Assembly (NCBI RefSeq): GCF_003054195.1
Contig: NZ_QBKP01000001.1
Location: 496,001-560,000, forward strand
DNA from: Gemmobacter caeni
GTDB taxonomy: Bacteria; Pseudomonadota; Alphaproteobacteria; Rhodobacterales; Rhodobacteraceae
Length of the DNA: 64,000 bases
Reading direction: 5' to 3'
In this document: one piece after another, positions 46,871-55,741 of the stretch
Numbering within the stretch: position 1 is the stretch's first letter
Layout: each line of letters begins with the position of its first letter
The notes under the pieces: generated by a model
Told to the model about the DNA's origin: nothing
What the model saw: the letters and a program-made list of their open reading frames with translations, nothing else
Databases searched by the model: none
Position numbers and translations under genes: made by a program

Positions 46871-49591
46871 TCAGCTTTCGGCGTCGGCAGCCTTCTTGCC
46901 TGCGGCCTTCTTCGGCCTGGCTTCGGCTTTGGCCTTCGTCGCCTTGGGTTTTGCCTCTGCCTTCGGCTTTGCCGTCGCTTTGGGCTTGGCCGCCTTCTTG
47001 GCCCCGCCCTTCTTGCCCGCCTTTTCCGCGATCAGCGCCAGCGCCTCGTCAAAAGTAATGGCCTCCGGCTCCATGCCCTTGGGCAGGGTCGCATTGACCT
47101 TCTCCCATTTCACATAAGGACCGTAGCGCCCCGGCATCACAGCGATGACGCCGCCGTCCGGGTGCTCGCCCAACTCCTTCAGCGGCTGGGCCGGCGCGCT
47201 CGCCCCCCGCCCGCGGGAGGCTTTGAGCGCCAGCACTTCGACCGCACGGTTCATGCCGATGGTAAAGACCTCGTCCACCTCGGGCAGGTTGGCATAGGTG
47301 CTGTTATGCTTCACATAGGGGCCGAAGCGGCCGATCCCGGCCTCGACCAGCGCGCCATCCTCGGGGTGCGGGCCGATGGGACGCGGCAGGTTCAGAAGCA
47401 TCAGCGCGCGTTCCAGATCAACGCTTTCCGGCGACCAGCCCTTGGGCAGGCTGGCGCGCGGCGGCTTGGGATTGGCCTCGTCCGCATCGCCCTTTTGCAC
47501 ATAGGGGCCAAAGCGCCCGGCGCGCAGGGTGATCGGCTGGCCGTCCTCGTCCTGCCCCAGCACCTTGCCGTCCGGGGTGATCGCACCCGAATCGTCGCCC
47601 ACCGAAATCGGCCGCGTATAGCGGCATTCCGGGTAATTGCCGCAGCCGATGAAGGCCCCGCCAGACCGCGCCGTCTTCAGATGCAGCCGTCCCGAACCGC
47701 AGACCGGGCAGGATCGCGGGTCACCACCGTCGGCCCGCGCCGGGTAAAGATGCGGCGCGAGGAAATCATCGAGCCGCTCCAGCACCTCGCCGATACGCAG
47801 ATCAGCGGTTTCCGCCACGGCGGCCGAGAAATCGCGCCAGAACCGCGCCAGCACTTCCTTGTAGTCGCGCTCGCCCGCCGACACATCGTCCAGCTCGCCC
47901 TCAAGCTCGGCGGTGAAATCATACTCAACATAGCGGCGGAAGAAGTTGGTCAGGAAGGCCGTAACCAACCGCCCCTTGTCTTCGGGGATCAGGCGGTTCT
48001 TGTCCTTCCGCACATATTCGCGGTCCTGGATGGTCGAGATGATCGAAGCATAGGTCGAGGGCCGGCCGATGCCGAGTTCCTCCATCCGCTTGACCAGTGT
48101 CGCCTCGGTGTAGCGCGCCGGCGGCTGGGTGAAGTGCTGCATGCCCTTCACCGCCTCTGTCTTGCCCAGCATCATGTTTTGCGCCCGACGGATGTCGCCG
48201 CCGACCGGCGCCGGTTCGCCTTCGGCAAAAACCGCCTTGGCGAAATCGGCGCGATAGGCACCGGCAGCGGGTTTCACCGTCTCGCCCTGCATGATCTGCG
48301 GCAGGCGGCCCTCGTCATCGCCATCCTCGTCACGGCCTTCGTCATAGACCTTGAGGAAACCGTCGAACATCACCACCTGCCCGTTGGCGCGCAGCGTGAC
48401 CTGGCCGTCGGGGCTGGTCACATCCACCGCTGTCCGCTCCAGCCGTGCTGCCGCCATCTGGCTGGCGATCGTACGCTTCCAGATCAGGTCATAAAGTTTG
48501 CGCTGGTCCGCCTCGGTCAAACGCAGCTTTTCGGGCGCCGCCGACATATCGGTCGGGCGGATACATTCGTGGGCTTCCTGCGCGTTCTTGGCCTTGTTTT
48601 TATACATGCGCGGGCTGTCCGGCACATATTCGGCGCCGAAGCGATCCTTGATCTCGGCCCGCGCCGCCATCACCGCCTCGGGTGCCATGTCGATGCCGTC
48701 CGTCCGCATATAGGTGATATGCCCGGCTTCATAGAGCCGCTGCGCCGCCGACATCGTGGCCTTGGCGCCCATGCCGAACTTGCGGCTGGCCTCCTGTTGC
48801 AGGGTCGAGGTCATGAAGGGCGGAAAGGGATTGCGGCTGGCGGGTTTCGATTCCACCGCCGCCACGCGCAATTCGCGCGATTGCACCGCCTGCACCGCCA
48901 GTTCGGCCGCTTCGGCGGTCGGGATGTCGAACTTGTCGAGCTTCCTGCCGCCCAGCACGGTCAGCTTCGCCTCGAAGCTCTGGCCGCGCGGCGTGTCGAG
49001 CATGGCAACCACGCTCCAGTATTCGCGGGCGCGGAAGGCCTCGATCTCCATTTCCCGTTCGACAATCAGCCGCAGGCAGACCGACTGCACCCGCCCCGCC
49101 GATTTCGCACCCGGCAGCTTGCGCCACAACACCGGCGAGAGCGTGAAGCCCACCAGATAATCAAGCGCGCGTCGGGCCAGATAGGCATCGACCAGCGCGG
49201 CATCCACCTCGCGCGGGTTCTTCATCGCTTCGGTCACGGCGGCCTTGGTGATGGCGTTGAAGGTGACGCGGCTGACCTTCTTGCCCTTCTTCAGGCTGGA
49301 GGCCAGCGCCTCTTTCAGGTGCCACGAAATCGCCTCGCCCTCGCGGTCAGGGTCGGTGGCGAGGATCAGTTCGTCATCGGTTTTCAGCGCCTCGGCGATG
49401 GCCCGGACATGCTTCTTGCTGTCCGAGGCGACCTCCCATTTCATGTCGAAATCATGCTCGGGATCGACCGAACCATCCTTCGGCGGCAGGTCACGGACAT
49501 GGCCATAGGAGGCCAGCACCGTATAGTCGGAGCCAAGATATTTGTTGATTGTCTTGGCCTTGGCCGGTGACTCGACGACGACGACTGCCAT
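46871..49591 (-). CDS. topA: DNA topoisomerase I
   Basis: TopA relaxes negative supercoils. The 906-residue type IA enzyme starts with the Toprim domain (VVVVESPAKAKTINKYLG; ATDPDREGE at about 78-86) and carries the catalytic Tyr294 in HITYMRTDG. The C-terminal part has one four-cysteine zinc ribbon (CPVCGSGRL...CGNYPEC). Three Topo-C repeats recognisable by GRFGPYVQKGD, GRFGPYVKHNS and GRYGPYVKWEK follow. The last 60 residues are a low-complexity Lys/Ala/Pro tail that probably binds DNA non-specifically. The ATG at 49591 follows AAGAGG. Confidence 0.96.
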   Translation of the reverse strand: MAVVVVESPAKAKTINKYLGSDYTVLASYGHVRDLPPKDGSVDPEHDFDMKWEVASDSKKHVRAIAEALKTDDELILATDPDREGEAISWHLKEALASSLKKGKKVSRVTFNAITKAAVTEAMKNPREVDAALVDAYLARRALDYLVGFTLSPVLWRKLPGAKSAGRVQSVCLRLIVEREMEIEAFRAREYWSVVAMLDTPRGQSFEAKLTVLGGRKLDKFDIPTAEAAELAVQAVQSRELRVAAVESKPASRNPFPPFMTSTLQQEASRKFGMGAKATMSAAQRLYEAGHITYMRTDGIDMAPEAVMAARAEIKDRFGAEYVPDSPRMYKNKAKNAQEAHECIRPTDMSAAPEKLRLTEADQRKLYDLIWKRTIASQMAAARLERTAVDVTSPDGQVTLRANGQVVMFDGFLKVYDEGRDEDGDDEGRLPQIMQGETVKPAAGAYRADFAKAVFAEGEPAPVGGDIRRAQNMMLGKTEAVKGMQHFTQPPARYTEATLVKRMEELGIGRPSTYASIISTIQDREYVRKDKNRLIPEDKGRLVTAFLTNFFRRYVEYDFTAELEGELDDVSAGERDYKEVLARFWRDFSAAVAETADLRIGEVLERLDDFLAPHLYPARADGGDPRSCPVCGSGRLHLKTARSGGAFIGCGNYPECRYTRPISVGDDSGAITPDGKVLGQDEDGQPITLRAGRFGPYVQKGDADEANPKPPRASLPKGWSPESVDLERALMLLNLPRPIGPHPEDGALVEAGIGRFGPYVKHNSTYANLPEVDEVFTIGMNRAVEVLALKASRGRGASAPAQPLKELGEHPDGGVIAVMPGRYGPYVKWEKVNATLPKGMEPEAITFDEALALIAEKAGKKGGAKKAAKPKATAKPKAEAKPKATKAKAEARPKKAAGKKAADAES

Positions 49592-49752
49592 GAAAACCTC
49601 TTGCGCCCTGCCCATCGGGGGCGCCGAAACATGTGTATGACCGGGCACCCATGTCAAGGCAGGGCCGTGTCGTCAAGCCCGCAATCGGGTTTGACGGAAG
49701 CGTGAAGACCGCGCAATCTGCGCCGGATTTCCCTTTGATCCGGTTGATTTCG

Positions 49753-50181
49753 ATGCGCCTTGCCCTGGTTCTGAGCCTCTGCCTCGCCCTGCCCCATCCC
49801 GCCGCCGCCTGGACCGAACCCGCCCGCGGCACCGCCGACCGACGCGCCATGATGGATGCGATGCGCCCCCTGGCCGAGATGAACCTCGGTGCGCCGGTGG
49901 AGTTCGTTGTCCACACGCTGCGCGTCGACGGCAGTGCGGGATTCGCCATGGTCAGTGCCCAGCGGCCGGGCGGCGGCGAGATCGACATGGCTCAGACCCC
50001 GATGGTACGGCAGCAGGGGCTGGACCCGGAATTCATGGATGGTGCCAACATGCAGGCGCTTCTGTGGAAATCCGGCCAAAGCTGGGCCGTGGCCCATTGG
50101 GCCATCGGGGCCACCGATGCCTGGTGGGCCGATCCGGCGCTGTGCCCGCAATGGGCCGCGGTCACGCCCGAGGTCTGCTGA
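49753..50181 (+). CDS. Secreted protein of unknown function
   Basis: I recognise no named family. The 142-residue protein has a signal peptide (MRLALVLSLCLALPHPAAAW). Its mature part contains ADRRAMMDAMRPLAEMNLGA, then PVEFVVHTLRVDGSAGFAMV and a tryptophan-rich C-terminal half (LLWKSGQSWAVAHWAIGATD, AWWADPALCPQWAAVTPEVC) with two cysteines that could pair. It diverges from topA and converges with dprA, so it is a single gene. A longer in-frame start at 49633 would hide the signal peptide. Confidence 0.75.
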   Translation: MRLALVLSLCLALPHPAAAWTEPARGTADRRAMMDAMRPLAEMNLGAPVEFVVHTLRVDGSAGFAMVSAQRPGGGEIDMAQTPMVRQQGLDPEFMDGANMQALLWKSGQSWAVAHWAIGATDAWWADPALCPQWAAVTPEVC

Positions 50182-50188
50182 TCCCGCC

Positions 50189-51340
50189 TCACGCCCGGCA
50201 GATCAGACCGCCGGGCTGGCGCAGTACCCGCCCCTCCAGTTCCAGCGTCAGAAGCTGCGGTGCGACCTCATGCGCGGGCACCGCCAGATCGCGGATCAGC
50301 TGATCCTCGGCCACCGGGCTGGGCGACAGCCGGTCAAGGATCTTGCGATGCAGCGCCGCAATCTCGGCCAGCGGTCGGCGGGCGGGCACCGGGCCGGGAA
50401 GCACCCCGTCAGGCAACGCGGCATGGGCGCGCGCGGCGGGCGCGGGCACCTGGCCAAGTGCTTCGATCACATCCTCAGCCGAGCGCACCAAGGTTGCCCC
50501 TTCCCGGATCAGCTGGTTGCAACCCGCCGCGCGGGCGTCGAAGGGATGGCCCGGCACCGCCAGCACCTCGCGCCCCTGATCCGCCGCCTCCTTCGCGGTG
50601 ATCAGTGAGCCGGAGCGCGCCGCCGCCTCCACCACCACCACCGCGCGGGCAAGGCCCGAGACGATGCGGTTGCGCAGCGGGAAATGCCGTGCCTGCGGTT
50701 CCGTGCCCATGGGCTGTTCCGACAGCAGAGCCCCTTCTGCCGCGATCCGGGCCGCAAGACCGCCGTTTTCCACCGGATAGATCACGTCAACCCCACCCGC
50801 CATCACCGCCACGGTGCCAGTGCCCAGCGCAGCGGAATGCGCCTCGCCATCAATGCCGCGCGCAAGGCCCGATACGACGACAAACCCCGCCTCGCCCAGT
50901 GCGCCGGCCAGCCGCCGCGCCATGCGGATACCGAGGCTGGAGGCATTGCGGGCCCCCACCAGCGCCACCATGGGCCGGGCCAGCAGCGCCGCATCGCCGC
51001 GCAGCCACAGAACCGGCGGCGCATCCGGCAGGCCCGCCAGATGTTCGGGGTATGCCGCCTCGCCCGGACAAACCATACGCGCCCCGGCTGCCCGTGCCGC
51101 CCGCATCTCATGCAAAGCCACCTCCACCGGGCAGGCCGCGTAATCATTCACCCCCGCCGCGCGCGCCACATCGGGCAGCGCCGCAAGCGCCGCCTGCGCG
51201 GTACCGTGTTCCGCCAGCAGCCGGTGAAACGTCACCGGCCCGACCCTGCGGGAGCGAATGAGGCGCAGCCAGGACAGCCGTTCCTGTTCCGTGAAGGGGT
51301 GGGTGGGGTGTGGGGTGTCACAGTCCGGTCCAGGCGCCAT
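50189..51340 (-). CDS. dprA: DNA-processing protein DprA
   Basis: DprA protects incoming single-stranded DNA and loads RecA during natural transformation; it is widespread even in species not known to be competent. The 383-residue protein has an N-terminal helical part (ERLSWLRLIRSRRVGPVTFH). The Rossmann-like core follows (VALVGARNASSLGIRMARRL, VVSGLARGIDGEAHSAALG, VIVEAAARSGSLITAKEAAD-like segment). A C-terminal winged-helix segment includes DRLSPSPVAEDQLIRDLA and LELEGRVLRQPGGLICR. GAGGAG precedes the ATG at 51340. Confidence 0.95.
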   Translation of the reverse strand: MAPGPDCDTPHPTHPFTEQERLSWLRLIRSRRVGPVTFHRLLAEHGTAQAALAALPDVARAAGVNDYAACPVEVALHEMRAARAAGARMVCPGEAAYPEHLAGLPDAPPVLWLRGDAALLARPMVALVGARNASSLGIRMARRLAGALGEAGFVVVSGLARGIDGEAHSAALGTGTVAVMAGGVDVIYPVENGGLAARIAAEGALLSEQPMGTEPQARHFPLRNRIVSGLARAVVVVEAAARSGSLITAKEAADQGREVLAVPGHPFDARAAGCNQLIREGATLVRSAEDVIEALGQVPAPAARAHAALPDGVLPGPVPARRPLAEIAALHRKILDRLSPSPVAEDQLIRDLAVPAHEVAPQLLTLELEGRVLRQPGGLICRA

Positions 51341-51446
51341 GATTCCGCTCCTCATTCGCAGGGCCAGACTGGCCCGGAAAGGGTTAACCGGCGGTAAACA
51401 CCAACTGCCGCTTGCGACAATTCACAGGCCGCGCTACGGCAATCGG

Positions 51447-52469
51447 ATGAGCACCGATCAGACCGAGGATTCGCAGCGATACGTGGCGCGCGGCGTGGCA
51501 CATGTCACGCTGCCGAAAGTCATCGAGCCGGTGCATGTCACCTTCGTTCTGGCCCCGCGCTTCACCATGCTGGCCTTCACCTCGGCCATCGAGCCATTGC
51601 GGGTGGCGAATCAGCTCACCGGGCAGATCCTGTTCCGCTGGCAGACCTTCTCGGAAGACGGCCAGCCGGTGCGCTGCTCCAACGGCGTGCCGGTGATGCC
51701 CGACGGGCCGCTGAGCGCCGCCCAGCCGCAGGGCCATGTGCTGATCTGCGGTGGTGTGCAGCCCGAGGTCACGATGGGCGCGACGCTGGGTGACTGGGTG
51801 CGCAACCAGTGGCGGCGTGGCCGCACGGTGGGCGGGCTGTGCACCGGCGCCTATGCTCTGGCGCGGGCGGGTATCCTGAAGGGGCGGCGTTTCACTCTGC
51901 ATTGGGAAAACCTGAGCGGCTTTTCCGAAACCTTCCCCGATCTGACCCCGGCGCGGCAGGTGTTCTGTCTTGACGACCGGATCGTGACCTGCGCGGGCGG
52001 CGTTGCTGCCGCCGACCTGATGCTGAAACTGATCCATGACCATTACGGTGCCGAACTGAGCCAGGAGGTCATGAACATGTGCCTGCTGACCCAGCGGCGC
52101 GACGAGGCGGACGAGCAGGTCACCTCGCTGGCGGCGCGGCTGGGCACGCGGAACGAAAAGCTCATCAAGGCCGTGGCCTTCCTTGAGGCGCGGATCGAGG
52201 AGGAATTTGATCTGGACGCCTGTGCCGATCACCTTGGCGTATCGCGGCGCCAGATCGAACGTCTGTTCAATCGTTATCTCGGCGTCACCCCGGTGCGCTA
52301 CATGAATGACCTGCGGCTGCAACACGGCCGCGCCCTTCTGGCCGAAACCGACCTTAGCGTAACCGAAGTGGCCGTCGCCTGCGGCTACGCCTCCAGCAGC
52401 CATTTCTCGAAAAGTTTCCGCAAGAAATACGGCGTCTCGCCCTATCGCTTCTCACATTTCCGGGCCTGA
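51447..52469 (+). CDS. GlxA family AraC-type transcriptional regulator
   Basis: The 340-residue regulator joins an N-terminal DJ-1/PfpI-like domain (about residues 25-200; APRFTMLAFTSAIEPLRVAN, VGGLCTGAYALARAGILKGR) to a C-terminal AraC DNA-binding domain (HLGVSRRQIERLFNRYLGVT, VACGYASSSHFSKSFRKKYG). Members of this class include GbdR and CdhR, which sense glycine betaine or carnitine metabolites. The choline locus lies 5 kb away but is not adjacent, so that link is only a suggestion. It diverges from dprA. Confidence 0.88.
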   Translation: MSTDQTEDSQRYVARGVAHVTLPKVIEPVHVTFVLAPRFTMLAFTSAIEPLRVANQLTGQILFRWQTFSEDGQPVRCSNGVPVMPDGPLSAAQPQGHVLICGGVQPEVTMGATLGDWVRNQWRRGRTVGGLCTGAYALARAGILKGRRFTLHWENLSGFSETFPDLTPARQVFCLDDRIVTCAGGVAAADLMLKLIHDHYGAELSQEVMNMCLLTQRRDEADEQVTSLAARLGTRNEKLIKAVAFLEARIEEEFDLDACADHLGVSRRQIERLFNRYLGVTPVRYMNDLRLQHGRALLAETDLSVTEVAVACGYASSSHFSKSFRKKYGVSPYRFSHFRA

Positions 52470-52475
52470 CGCCGG

Positions 52476-53453
52476 TCAGAACTGCCGGATGAGGCGGAAG
52501 CCGGCCATATACCTGCGATATGATTCGATGGCACCGCCACGCGCCGCGGGACGGGCGTAATCCATGCCATCCGTGAAGGCGCCGCCGCGTTCGACCCGAT
52601 TGCATTCTTGCTGTGACAGCGCATTTGCCAAATAGGCACTGTCTCTGGCAAGGCCGAGGTGCCCGCCCTCAGTCCAGCAGGAGAGTGTCCTTTCACTGAC
52701 ATTGCCTGACATGTGGCGCAGGCCCCAGCCGTTTGCAGCATCCAGTGCATCCACTTCGACCGGCGTGTCCCGCCAGGCGAACATCGGAACAGCATTGCCA
52801 CGCATCCTGTCCTCGCCCTCGCCATTGAAATTCGCCTGATCCGAGGTCAGCTCGTCCCCCTGGGCAAAGCGGGTTTCGGTGCCCGCACGGGCGGCATATT
52901 CCCATTCCGCTTCAGTCGGCAGACGATAAACCTTCGCCCCGACCAGCGTATTCAGCCACAGCACATACTCCTGCATGTCGAGGTAAGAGATATTGATGAC
53001 CGGATGCTTCGGGCCAAGCGGGATGTCGCGGCTGAGTGTCGGGGTCACATGTTTCGGCACGCGGGTGCAGGCACCGGCGTCCACGCATGCCATCCATTCG
53101 GCATGGGTGACCTCGTTACGGCCCATGGCGAAGGGAATGTCCATCTCGACCCGATGGCGCGGATGTTCGCCGGGGATGAAGGGTTCCTTGCCGGGGGGAA
53201 GCAGGCGGAAGGTCGCATTCGGGCCGAACATGTCAATCGGGTTACGCGAATCGCCGGGCTTTGCCCCCATCATAAAACTGCCGGGCGGCATGACGATCAT
53301 TTCGGGACAGGCATCACATTCGCGGAACACGTCCAGCGGCGCGAGGCTTCGACCATCGGTCAGAAGATAGCTTTGCTGCCCCTGCCCCGCAGCCGGCAGG
53401 CAAGACACCCAGAGACCCAGCGTGATGCACCACAATCCAGACCTGAAACCCAT
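52476..53453 (-). CDS. Secreted SUMF1/formylglycine-generating-enzyme-like protein without catalytic cysteines
   Basis: The 325-residue precursor has a signal peptide (GLWCITLGLWVSCLPAAGQG) and the SUMF1/EgtB fold: MIVMPPGSFMMGAKPGDSRN, FAMGRNEVTHAEWMACVDAG, INISYLDMQEYVLWLN, YRLPTEAEWEYAARAGTETR. In true formylglycine-generating enzymes two cysteines lie in the C-terminal GGS...CxxxxCxRYR segment. Here that segment reads ERGGAFTDGMDYARPAARGG and has none, so oxidase activity is unlikely. No sulfatase gene is nearby. A binding or structural role in the periplasm is more plausible. Confidence 0.85.
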   Translation of the reverse strand: MGFRSGLWCITLGLWVSCLPAAGQGQQSYLLTDGRSLAPLDVFRECDACPEMIVMPPGSFMMGAKPGDSRNPIDMFGPNATFRLLPPGKEPFIPGEHPRHRVEMDIPFAMGRNEVTHAEWMACVDAGACTRVPKHVTPTLSRDIPLGPKHPVINISYLDMQEYVLWLNTLVGAKVYRLPTEAEWEYAARAGTETRFAQGDELTSDQANFNGEGEDRMRGNAVPMFAWRDTPVEVDALDAANGWGLRHMSGNVSERTLSCWTEGGHLGLARDSAYLANALSQQECNRVERGGAFTDGMDYARPAARGGAIESYRRYMAGFRLIRQF

Positions 53454-53549
53454 CAGCCCAACCCGTCATTCTGAAATCCGTTCGGGGCAGTATCCTTGTG
53501 CCTCCCCGGATCACAAGACCTGTCGAATCCCATTGCCTGCGGTGGGGAT

Positions 53550-53561
53550 ATTTGATCAAAT
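53550..53561. promoter_or_regulatory. Perfect 12-bp palindrome upstream of gabT
   Basis: ATTTGATCAAAT is a perfect palindrome 39 bases before the gabT start, in the region between gabT and the divergent SUMF1-like gene. Its size and position fit an operator for a dimeric regulator. No regulator gene is adjacent to identify the protein. Confidence 0.45.
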
Positions 53562-53600
53562 GTGGCGCAACTCCCCTTAGGGCAGATGAGGACCAGAAAG

Positions 53601-54878
53601 ATGAAGAATACCGAAGTGGCCAGCCGCCGGGACGAGGCGATTTCGCGCGGTGTGGGGATGCAGACGCAGATCTATGCTGACCGGGCGCTGAACGCCGAGG
53701 TCTGGGATGTCGAGGGCAATCGCTATATCGACTTCGCTGCGGGTATCGCGGTGGTGAATACCGGCCATTGCCACCCGAAGGTCATGGCGGCGGTGGCCGA
53801 ACAGATGGGCCGCTTCACCCATACCTGCCATCAGGTCATGCCCTACGAGAACTACATCCGCCTCGCCGAGCGCCTGAATGAAAAGGTGCCGGGCGATTTC
53901 CGCAAGAAGACGATCTTCGTCACCACCGGCGCCGAAGCCTGCGAGAATGCGGTGAAGATCGCCCGCATCGCCACCGGCCGCGATGCGGTGATCGCCTTCG
54001 GCGGCGGCTTCCACGGCCGCACCTTCATGGGCATGGCGCTGACCGGCAAGGTGGAACCCTACAAGAAGGGCTTCGGCTCGATGATGCCGGGCGTATTCCA
54101 TGTGCCCTTCCCGATGGATGTGCACGGGATTTCGGCCAGGGATGCGATGGCGGGGATCGAGAAGCTGTTCAAGGCCGATCTGGACCCGGCGCGCGTCGCC
54201 GCGATCATCTTTGAACCCGTGCAGGGCGAAGGCGGCTTCTACCCGGCGCCGACCGAGCTGGTGAAGGCGATCCGCGCTTTGTGCGACAAGCATGGCATCG
54301 TGATGATTGCCGACGAGGTGCAGACCGGCTTTGCCCGCACCGGCCACCTGTTCGCCATGGAGGCGCATGGCGTCGCCGCCGACCTGACCACCATGGCCAA
54401 GGGTCTGGCGGGTGGCCTGCCGCTGGCGGCAGTGACCGGCAAGGCAGAGCTGATGGATGCGGCCAATCCCGGCGGTCTGGGCGGCACCTATGCGGGCAAC
54501 CCGCTGGGCATCGCCGCCTCGCATGCCGTGCTGGATGTGATCGAGGAGGAAGACCTTTGCGCCCGCGCCAACGAGCTGGGCTCGCGGCTGAAACAGAAGC
54601 TCGAATCGCTGCGCGCGACCACACCCGAGATCGTCGACATCCGCGGCCCCGGCTTCATGGTGGCGGTGGAGTTTGCCAATCCCTCGACCAAGGAACCCGA
54701 TGCGGGCTTCACCGGCCGGGTGCGGGCCGAGGCGCAAAAGCGCGGGCTGATCCTGCTGACCTGCGGTGTTTACGGCAACGTCGTGCGGTTCCTTGCCCCG
54801 ATCACCATTCCCGACGCGCATTTCGCCGAGGCGATGGAGATTCTGGAAGCCTCGGTCGCGGCGGCGCAACAGGGCTGA
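53601..54878 (+). CDS. gabT: 4-aminobutyrate--2-oxoglutarate transaminase
   Basis: GabT transfers the amino group of 4-aminobutyrate to 2-oxoglutarate, giving succinate semialdehyde. The 425-residue class III PLP aminotransferase shows FVTTGAEACENAVKIARIAT (cofactor phosphate cup), IFEPVQGEGGFYPAP and IADEVQTGFARTGHLFAME. The PLP lysine lies in LTTMAKGLAGGLPLAAVTG, with GGTYAGNPLGIAASHAVLDV following. GAGGA precedes the ATG at 53601. Related omega-aminotransferases share these motifs; the N-terminal ISRGVGMQTQIYADRALNAE and overall pattern favour GabT. No succinate-semialdehyde dehydrogenase gene is adjacent. Confidence 0.92.
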   Translation: MKNTEVASRRDEAISRGVGMQTQIYADRALNAEVWDVEGNRYIDFAAGIAVVNTGHCHPKVMAAVAEQMGRFTHTCHQVMPYENYIRLAERLNEKVPGDFRKKTIFVTTGAEACENAVKIARIATGRDAVIAFGGGFHGRTFMGMALTGKVEPYKKGFGSMMPGVFHVPFPMDVHGISARDAMAGIEKLFKADLDPARVAAIIFEPVQGEGGFYPAPTELVKAIRALCDKHGIVMIADEVQTGFARTGHLFAMEAHGVAADLTTMAKGLAGGLPLAAVTGKAELMDAANPGGLGGTYAGNPLGIAASHAVLDVIEEEDLCARANELGSRLKQKLESLRATTPEIVDIRGPGFMVAVEFANPSTKEPDAGFTGRVRAEAQKRGLILLTCGVYGNVVRFLAPITIPDAHFAEAMEILEASVAAAQQG

Positions 54879-54886
54879 GCGGGGCT

Positions 54887-54942
54887 GGGGGCTCTGCCCC
54901 CGCGCCTTCGGCGCTCCCCGGGATATTTATGGACAGAAAATG
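54887..54942 (+). repeat. 3'-end module after gabT
   Basis: Eight bases after the gabT stop, GGGGGC/GCCCCC forms a short hairpin (54887-54901). GCGCCTTCGGCGC forms a second one, then CTCCCCGGGATATTTATGG and ACAGAAAATGAAG follow. The core matches the modules behind bioY, mcm, the thiolase and the methyltransferase genes. A conventional terminator follows immediately. Confidence 0.55.
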
Positions 54943-54965
54943 AAGGGGGGCCTCATGCCCTCCTT
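54943..54965 (+). terminator. Intrinsic terminator of gabT
   Basis: GGGGGGC (54943-54949) pairs with GCCCTCC (54955-54961, one G-T wobble) around a five-base loop and is followed by TTTT. It separates gabT from the bioMNY operon. Confidence 0.7.
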
Positions 54966-55021
54966 TTGCTCTGCCCTCCTTTTTCGTTGTGCGCGGCCGG
55001 GGTGACAGCTATGCGGGCGGC

Positions 55022-55741
55022 ATGGACGGGATAGAGTTTTCCGGGGTGCAATATGCGGTGCAGGGCAAGCCGGTCCTGCACGGCATCACGCTTTCGCTGC
55101 ATGAGAGGCGCATCGGCATCGTCGGGCGCAACGGATCTGGCAAAACCACATTGCTGCGGCTGATGGCAGGGCTGTTGGCGCCGACGGGCGGCACGATCCG
55201 GGTGGCAGGCGTGGACCCGGCGGTGGATCGCAAGGCCATGTTGCGGGCCATCGGCATCCTGTTCCAGAACCCTGATCACCAGATCATCTTCCCCACGGTA
55301 GAGGAAGAACTGGCCTTCGGTCTGCGTCAGCTGGGGCTGCGGGCCGGGGAGGCCACGGCGCGGGTGCGGACCTGCCTCGCGGCAGAGGGCCGCGCGCATT
55401 GGGCGGCGGCGCCCGTCACAGCGCTGAGCCAAGGGCAGAAGCAATGGCTGTGTCTGATGGCGGTTTTGCTGATGGAGCCGGCGACACTGTTGCTGGACGA
55501 ACCCTTCGCGGCACTGGATTTACCCACGCAGGCGCGGCTGTCGCGGAGGCTGGCATCCCTGCCGCAGCGGCTGGTGACCATCAGCCATGATCCGCAGGCG
55601 GTGGCGGGTTGCGACCGGGTGATCTGGCTTGAGGCCGGCCGCGTGGTGGGCGACGGCGCCGCTGCCTGGGTTCTGGAGGAATTCCGGGCCGAGATGGCGC
55701 GGCGGGGGGATAGCGATGCTGACACTGACCTCGGCGCATGA
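55022..55741 (+). CDS. bioM: Biotin transporter ATP-binding protein BioM (ECF A component)
   Basis: BioM energises the biotin uptake module BioMNY. The 239-residue ATPase has Walker A VGRNGSGKTTLLRLMAGLL, the ECF-type Q-loop GILFQNPDHQIIFPTVEEEL, the signature LSQGQKQWLCLMAVLL and Walker B LLLDEPFAALDLPTQ. DHQIIFPTVEEELAFGL is typical of energy-coupling-factor ATPases of the CbiO class. It overlaps bioN by 26 bases and precedes bioY, the gene order known from Rhodobacter. I saw no BioR-type TTATCTATAA box in front of it. Confidence 0.94.
   Translation: MDGIEFSGVQYAVQGKPVLHGITLSLHERRIGIVGRNGSGKTTLLRLMAGLLAPTGGTIRVAGVDPAVDRKAMLRAIGILFQNPDHQIIFPTVEEELAFGLRQLGLRAGEATARVRTCLAAEGRAHWAAAPVTALSQGQKQWLCLMAVLLMEPATLLLDEPFAALDLPTQARLSRRLASLPQRLVTISHDPQAVAGCDRVIWLEAGRVVGDGAAAWVLEEFRAEMARRGDSDADTDLGA

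Noticed and set aside
54879-55021. BioR-type repressor box in front of bioM
   Set aside because: I looked for TTATCTATAA or a close variant and found none; the AT-rich stretch there belongs to the gabT 3' module.
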